A stretch of DNA of 64,000 nt from Oscillospiraceae bacterium (GTDB lineage Bacteria > Bacillota > Clostridia > Oscillospirales > Ruminococcaceae), in the NCBI GenBank assembly GCA_015067315.1, contig SVMR01000003.1, forward strand, positions 1 to 64,000, in the 5' to 3' direction. Each line of letters opens with the position of its first letter. Position 1 is the stretch's first letter. Below the pieces are notes generated by a model that worked only from the letters and a program-made list of their open reading frames with translations, ran no database searches and was not told the DNA's origin. The position numbers were made by a program, and so were the translations under genes. This document shows, in pieces, positions 59,436-64,000 of the stretch.

Positions 59436-60932
59436 ATGACATATAATCTTTCGGAAAAAGCGATTGCGGAAAAATATGAGGACCTTCTTTTCACAAAAGT
59501 AATGGCTCTTTATGCGGCGGAGGAAAGTGAAAAAATCCTTTCGGAAATTGAAAACGAAGAACCCGCCGACCCGAAAAACATTGAAAAAATCTATTCGAAA
59601 ACCGAACGCCGCGAAAATTTTTCGACCCTTTGGAAATATTCCAAAAAACTCGTTACCTTTGCGGCTATGGTGGTTTTTGTTGCGGTAATTTCCCTTTCTT
59701 CGGTAGTTGTTGCTTCTGCGGAAGCGCGCGAAGCCGTTGCGGAAGCGATTTATCATCTTATGATTAAAGAATATGACAGATATACGGAAGTCAGCATTGG
59801 CGAAAGCACCGGATTTATCGACCCGGAAATTTATGATTGGGAAGGTGCTTATGGTCTGACTTTTGTTCCGGACGCATATAAATTCAAAGAGAAAAAATCC
59901 GCAGGAACAAAAAACGTAATAATTTATGAAAGCAACAACGGACATTTTACTTTTTCGCAATCAAACGGCAATCCTATTGCAAGAGTTGATACCGAAGACG
60001 CAGAAAATGTTGAAACTATTATAATCAATGAAAGTGAGGCTCTCCTTGTTGAGAAAGATGGATTTGTAATCATTACCTGGAACAATCAAAACACTTTCTT
60101 TTCATTAAGAGGAACATTACCCGCAGATACTTTAATTTTTATGGCACAAGGCATTAAACCCCTTGGCAAAACCGAAACCGAAGAATATGAATTCGTTGAC
60201 CCGGAGATTTATGATTGGGAATGGGCTTTTGCGCCGACTTATATGCCTGATGGATGCCACTTTGAAAAATTCCAAGATCTGATCAATCAGAAAATTGTTT
60301 CATACAAATTAAATGGTAAATATATAGTTTTTCAACAAGCACAAGGTGAAGGATTTTCATATGTGGACACCGAAAATGCTGACCTTACAAAAACTATATT
60401 TATTGGAGAAAGCGAGGCTTTTTTGGTTGTAAAAGGCGAATCTTCCTCTGTATATTGGAATGTTGACGGTGTATTGCTGAAAGTAAGCGGAATGGCACCC
60501 ACCGAAGAAATCATCAAAATCGCAAAGAGCATAAAGCCCATCGAAAAATATGAAGCACCAGCCGAAGAATATGAATTTATCGATGCCGAGGTTTTTAACT
60601 GGGAAGGGGCTTATGCGCCAACATATATGACCGAAGAGTTTGTTCAAACCGATTGTAGCATCGGTACAGATATTAAAATTCATATCTATACTTTTGAAGA
60701 TAAATTTATATACATTGAGCAAAACGGTACAACAGCTGGATCACATATCGACACCGAAAATGCTGATATAATAAAGGAGCTAACCATCAATAACAGTCAG
60801 GCGCTATATGTTGAAAAAGGCGGGTTAGCATACATAACATGGAGTTTTCCTGATACACTGTTGTTTGTTTGCGGTAACATCGACGGAGAAGAAATCATCA
60901 AAGTTGCCGAAGGCATCAGACCTATGAACTGA
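59436..60932 (+). CDS. Putative membrane anti-sigma/sensor with three DUF4367-like repeats
   Basis: 498 residues: cytosolic about 1-68, one membrane helix (LVTFAAMVVFVAVISLSSVVV, about 71-91), then three extracytoplasmic repeats opening FIDPEIYDWEGAYGLTFVPD, FVDPEIYDWEWAFAPTYMPD and FIDAEVFNWEGAYAPTYMTE, about 115-125 residues apart; each ends IIKIAKSIKPI-like. Co-translated with the sigma gene. Base composition becomes more AT-rich and less house-style from about 60000 to 60900. ATG at 59436 has AAGGAGG upstream. Confidence 0.85.
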   Translation: MTYNLSEKAIAEKYEDLLFTKVMALYAAEESEKILSEIENEEPADPKNIEKIYSKTERRENFSTLWKYSKKLVTFAAMVVFVAVISLSSVVVASAEAREAVAEAIYHLMIKEYDRYTEVSIGESTGFIDPEIYDWEGAYGLTFVPDAYKFKEKKSAGTKNVIIYESNNGHFTFSQSNGNPIARVDTEDAENVETIIINESEALLVEKDGFVIITWNNQNTFFSLRGTLPADTLIFMAQGIKPLGKTETEEYEFVDPEIYDWEWAFAPTYMPDGCHFEKFQDLINQKIVSYKLNGKYIVFQQAQGEGFSYVDTENADLTKTIFIGESEAFLVVKGESSSVYWNVDGVLLKVSGMAPTEEIIKIAKSIKPIEKYEAPAEEYEFIDAEVFNWEGAYAPTYMTEEFVQTDCSIGTDIKIHIYTFEDKFIYIEQNGTTAGSHIDTENADIIKELTINNSQALYVEKGGLAYITWSFPDTLLFVCGNIDGEEIIKVAEGIRPMN

Positions 60933-60939
60933 ACCTTTT

Positions 60940-60969
60940 AAAAAAGGGCGGAATTTTCCGCCCTTTTTT
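60940..60969 (+). terminator. Terminator of sigma operon
   Basis: Stem AAAAAAGGGCGG/CCGCCCTTTTTT, six-base loop, 8 bases after the stop. Confidence 0.92.
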
Positions 60970-61074
60970 CAGCCTCCCCTATTAGTGGAGGTGGCATTGC
61001 GAAGCAATGACGGAAGGGTGGTAACGCATTTTGCATTTTTACGGCGGGAGCAAGCCCCCGCCCTACCGTAACGC
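60962..61074. repeat. 113-bp direct repeat, copy 1
   Basis: Contains CCTCC-N-GGAGG, the hairpin CATTGC-GAA-GCAATG, then a second palindrome GGCGGG-AGCAAGC-CCCGCC. Two differences from copy 2. This 600-base spacer holds only repeats and the glgP promoter. Confidence 0.9.
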
Positions 61075-61117
61075 GATTGGGTTATAGTTTCAAAACCGTA
61101 GGGGCGGATAATATCCG

Positions 61118-61230
61118 CCTTTTTTCAGCCTCCACTATTAGGGGAGGTGGCATTGCGAAGCAATGACGGAAGGGTGGTAACGCATTTTGCATTTTTACGG
61201 CGGGAGCAAGCCCCCGCCCTACCGTAACGC
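61118..61230. repeat. 113-bp direct repeat, copy 2
   Basis: Offset 156 bases from copy 1. Between them lies a further palindrome, GGCGGATAATATCCGCC (61104-61120). Confidence 0.9.
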
Positions 61231-61237
61231 AGAGAAC

Positions 61238-61257
61238 GGAACGGTCAAGACCGTTCC
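61238..61257. repeat. Perfect palindromic intergenic repeat (copy B)
   Basis: Same 20 bases as 12386-12405, here directly after the direct repeat. Confidence 0.75.
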
Positions 61258-61461
61258 CTACCATAAAAAGCTTTTTGCGTTATTACCAAACTTTTCCGTT
61301 GGTTTTTGTGCATTTTGCACTTTAAAAGCAAACCGGCGCTTTGGATTTCTTCCGAATATATTGTTAAAACGCCACAAATAAAAGCAATTTTAAAGCCTAT
61401 TATAATGATTTTTACACAAGTTGGAATCGTTTCCACCCTTATTGTCTATAATATATTATTA

Positions 61462-61490
61462 TTGACTATCAACGGCTTTTTGTGTAAAAT
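61462..61490 (+). promoter_or_regulatory. Promoter of glgP
   Basis: TTGACT (61462-61467), 17 bases, TAAAAT (61485-61490). Confidence 0.7.
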
Positions 61491-61530
61491 ATAATGGTTG
61501 TAAAATACCCCTGTAAGGAGGATTAACCAG

Positions 61531-63912
61531 ATGCAAGGTGCAGATTTTTGGATATCCAAAATCACCGAATCAATTCAAACCGCTTACGGCGAAAAACCCG
61601 AAGAAGCGGACTATTCACATATCTATGATGCCGCCGCAGAAACCCTTCGCGGAATTCTTGCGGAAAAATATGCAGCTTCCGCCGCAACCCATTCTTCCCG
61701 CGGCGAAAAAAGAGTTTATTATCTTTCCATGGAATTCCTCATGGGACGTTCTCTCCGCAACAATCTTCATAACCTCGGAATGACAAAGGATTTTGAAAAA
61801 GCAATAAAATCCTTCGGCGCGGATCCGGAACTTGTTTATGCCGAAGAACCGGATGCAGGCCTCGGAAACGGCGGACTTGGAAGACTTGCCGCCTGCTTCC
61901 TTGACGGTCTTGCAACAATCGAAAAACCCGCAATGGGATATTCCATCTGCTATGAATTCGGAATCTTCCGCCAGAAGCTTACCGAAGGCTGGCAGACCGA
62001 AAAACCGGACGATTGGCTTCCGGGCGGAAAAGCATGGCTTGCGGAAAAACGCGAACACGCCGTTGAAGTCCGTTTCGGCGGAGAAATCGAAGAATCCTGG
62101 CACGACGGATATCACCAGATTCTCCATAAAAACTATGACAGCGTTCTTGCGGTTCCCTATGATATGTACGTTCCCGGTTTTGATTCCGCGGACGTTTCCC
62201 GTCTTCGCCTTTGGCAGGCGGAAACTTCCGGAATCGATATGGAACTTTTCAACCGCGGTCTTTATGCGGAAGCAATGAGAAAGAATTCCGAAGCAAAGGC
62301 AATAAGCTCCATTCTTTACCCCAACGACAACCATTCCGACGGAAAGGTTCTCCGCCTTAAACAGCAGTATTTCCTTGTATGCTCTTCCATTGCCGATATT
62401 GTCCGCCGCCATCTTGCCGCATACGGAACTCTTGAAAACCTTGCGGAAAAAGCGGCTATCCATATCAACGATACCCATCCGACCATGGCTATCCCGGAAC
62501 TTATGCGTATTCTTCTTGATGAATGCGGATACAGCTGGGAAAAATCCGCCGAAATCTGCTTCAATCTTTTCAGCTATACAAACCACACCGTTCTTCCGGA
62601 AGCTCTCGAAAGATGGGATGCGGGAATGTTCCGTTTCCTTCTTCCCCGTGTTTACGGAATTATCTGTGAATTCGACCGCCGCCTCCGCATAATCCTTCGT
62701 GACAAAGGTTTCAGCGATTATGAAATCAGCCGCATGGCTGTTGTTGAAAACGGCGAAATAAGAATGGCAAATCTTTGCGTTTTTGCAACCCACAGCACAA
62801 ACGGCGTTTCCGAACATCATCTCACCGTTATGGAAAACAGCGTTTTCGGTGACCTTTACCGTGCATTCCCGGAACGCTTCACAAGCGTTACAAACGGTAT
62901 CGCCGCAAGAAGATGGCTTTGCGCCGCAAACCCGGAACTCACCAGATTCGTCAAAAAATACGGCGCAAGGGATTTTGAAAAGAAATACAACAAGATGCAC
63001 AATCTTGCAAAACACGCGGACGATCCGGTCTGCCTTGAAGATTTCGGCAAGGTAAAACTCAAGAGAAAAGAACTCTTCGCAAAAGAAAACCGCGACGTTA
63101 TGGGAAACAGCCTTGACCCCTCTTCCCTTTTCGACGTTCAGGCAAAGCGCCTTCACGAATACAAGCGCCAGCACCTCAACGCCCTTCGCATAATCTCCCT
63201 TCTCAACGAGATTGAAGCAAACCCCAACGCGGATATCGACCCGAAAACCTTTATCTTCGGCGCAAAGGCCGCTCCCGGTTATTACGTTGCAAAACGCATC
63301 ATCCGTCTTATCTGGTGCATCGGAAAAGAACTTTCCGAAAGCGCTCTTAAAGATACCCTCAAGCTCTGCTTCCTTGAAAACTACAGCGTAACCACTTCCG
63401 AACTTCTCATGCCCGCAGCGGATATTTCCGAACAGATTTCTCTTGCGGGAACCGAAGCTTCCGGCACCGGCAATATGAAACTCATGCTTTCCGGCGCGGT
63501 GACTCTCGGAACTCTTGACGGCGCAAACGTTGAAATCCTCCGTGAAGTCGGCGAAGAAAACTTCCTTAAATTCGGTATGACTTCTGACGAAGTTGATGCG
63601 CTCCGCCTTAAGGGTTACAACCCCATGGAATACATCGAAAAGAACGACGAACTCAAAGCCGCCCTTGACCGTATGCGTCACGGAATCGCCGGCGAAGATT
63701 TCTCCGACCTTGCGGATCTTATCGAAGGCAAGGATTTCTATATGGCTGCCGCAGATTTTGAAAGCTATATGGATATCCAGCGCAAAGCCCAGGAACTTTT
63801 CCGCGATAAGGAAACCTGGAACCGCATGGCTCTTATGAACGTTGCCGGTTCCCCCGCCTTCTTTGTTGACAGAACCGTTCAGGAATACTGCGACAGAATC
63901 TGGAATATGTAA
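61531..63912 (+). CDS. glgP: Glycogen/alpha-glucan phosphorylase
   Basis: 793-residue GT35 enzyme that releases glucose-1-phosphate from glycogen or maltodextrin. YYLSMEFLMGRSLRNNL, DAGLGNGGLGRLAACFLD, INDTHPTMAIPELMR, TNHTVLPEALE, VQAKRLHEYKRQHLN and the PLP lysine in EASGTGNMKLMLSGAVTLGT (about residue 651) are all present. AGGAGG 9 bases before the ATG. Monocistronic. Confidence 0.98.
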   Translation: MQGADFWISKITESIQTAYGEKPEEADYSHIYDAAAETLRGILAEKYAASAATHSSRGEKRVYYLSMEFLMGRSLRNNLHNLGMTKDFEKAIKSFGADPELVYAEEPDAGLGNGGLGRLAACFLDGLATIEKPAMGYSICYEFGIFRQKLTEGWQTEKPDDWLPGGKAWLAEKREHAVEVRFGGEIEESWHDGYHQILHKNYDSVLAVPYDMYVPGFDSADVSRLRLWQAETSGIDMELFNRGLYAEAMRKNSEAKAISSILYPNDNHSDGKVLRLKQQYFLVCSSIADIVRRHLAAYGTLENLAEKAAIHINDTHPTMAIPELMRILLDECGYSWEKSAEICFNLFSYTNHTVLPEALERWDAGMFRFLLPRVYGIICEFDRRLRIILRDKGFSDYEISRMAVVENGEIRMANLCVFATHSTNGVSEHHLTVMENSVFGDLYRAFPERFTSVTNGIAARRWLCAANPELTRFVKKYGARDFEKKYNKMHNLAKHADDPVCLEDFGKVKLKRKELFAKENRDVMGNSLDPSSLFDVQAKRLHEYKRQHLNALRIISLLNEIEANPNADIDPKTFIFGAKAAPGYYVAKRIIRLIWCIGKELSESALKDTLKLCFLENYSVTTSELLMPAADISEQISLAGTEASGTGNMKLMLSGAVTLGTLDGANVEILREVGEENFLKFGMTSDEVDALRLKGYNPMEYIEKNDELKAALDRMRHGIAGEDFSDLADLIEGKDFYMAAADFESYMDIQRKAQELFRDKETWNRMALMNVAGSPAFFVDRTVQEYCDRIWNM

Positions 63913-63926
63913 TTAAAAATTCAAAC

Positions 63927-63959
63927 AAAAATCCCTCCGGTAAATCCGGAGGGATTTTT
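63927..63959 (+). terminator. Terminator of glgP
   Basis: Stem AAAAATCCCTCCGG/CCGGAGGGATTTTT, five-base loop, T run. Confidence 0.92.
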
Positions 63960-63972
63960 TTGTAAAAAACCA

Positions 63973-64000
63973 TTGACAAATATATCGGCCGACGATATAA
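63973..64000 (+). promoter_or_regulatory. Promoter with operator for a gene beyond the window
   Basis: TTGACA (63973-63978), 17 bases, TATAA (63996-64000, cut). The spacer and -10 contain the inverted repeat TATATCG-GCCGA-CGATATA (63981-63999), which would block polymerase when bound. Confidence 0.7.

Noticed and set aside
61306-61494. 62-codon hydrophobic frame before glgP
   Set aside because: No SD, and it runs across the glgP promoter. Hydrophobicity follows from the T-rich sequence.
61615-63681. 688-codon open frame on the minus strand opposite glgP
   Set aside because: Antisense shadow of a certain gene with the same unnatural composition; many similar shadows occur, for example opposite obg and lgt.
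1-64000. CRISPR arrays, insertion sequences, prophage genes, rRNA
   Set aside because: Looked for regular spacer repeats, transposase motifs, phage structural genes and rRNA; none were seen.

Overview
The window looks like a chromosomal segment from an anaerobic, spore-forming member of the Clostridia, probably of the Ruminococcaceae/Oscillospiraceae type. The support is: sporulation genes yabP and yabQ next to divIC and a yabR-like gene (the Bacillus order), DnaD/DnaI-type primosome genes, a threonine T-box, an L27 protein with the cleavable Firmicutes N-terminus beside its Prp protease, EutSPABCL, and a dockerin-bearing secreted protein. GC content is moderate. Many genes appear to start with TTG. 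No phage, transposase or CRISPR array was seen; the accessory content is small operons, lipoproteins and dispersed palindromic repeats.

Layout. 1-5.4 kb (minus): ethanolamine operon eutS-eutP-eutA-eutB-eutC-eutL from one sigma-A promoter, cut by the window edge in eutL. 5.7-7.2 kb: PHP phosphoesterase and a hypothetical gene. 7.3-10.1 kb: tRNA-Gly(GCC), then dnaD, a dnaI-like loader and a GNAT enzyme. 10.1-12.4 kb: TetR regulator divergent from an SDR oxidoreductase, and a HAD phosphatase. 12.4-20.8 kb: prfB, GNAT, RING/zinc-ribbon membrane protein, rpsF-ssb-rpsR, a 2-hydroxyacid dehydrogenase, cytidylate-kinase-like protein, polysaccharide deacetylase, HAD phosphatase, hpf. 21-24.1 kb (minus): amidohydrolase, S1 protein, divIC, yabQ, yabP and a small Asn-rich protein. 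24.2-29.6 kb: mrnC-yitT, a lipoprotein, rplU-prp-rpmA, GNAT-obg. 29.8-32.8 kb: three lipoproteins that share an N-terminal cassette. 33-40.6 kb (minus): pcrA-mscS-M16 pair-lgt-folD. 40.8-43.9 kb (minus): padR with two paralogous anchored proteins. 44-50.4 kb: asnS, histidine phosphatase, dockerin/SGNH protein, type Ic aminotransferase, maf. 50.5-54.4 kb: dut-zapA, an amidase-domain protein, and an operon of alpha/beta hydrolase, small membrane protein, ybjQ, sdpR-like and sdpI-like genes. 54.5-58.7 kb: rny and T-box-thrS. 58.8-61 kb: ECF sigma factor with a membrane partner carrying three DUF4367-like repeats. 61-64 kb: a repeat-rich spacer and glgP.

The most interesting points are regulatory. 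(i) The sdpR/sdpI-like operon has two near-identical palindromes flanking its promoter, which suggests autoregulation by its own ArsR-type repressor, possibly with looping. (ii) The ECF sigma gene and two separate lipoprotein loci share an upstream motif, GCAACA-N17/18-ACTTAYATA-like, which suggests a small envelope regulon. (iii) Three adjacent lipoproteins carry a nearly identical signal-peptide/acidic-stalk cassette on unrelated C-terminal domains, including an 84-bp exact repeat. (iv) A dispersed palindromic repeat appears to supply the ribosome-binding site of one gene.

Everything here is reading by eye. Promoters are matches to sigma-A consensus with 16-18 bp spacers; family assignments rest on recognised motifs and gene order, not on database searches.
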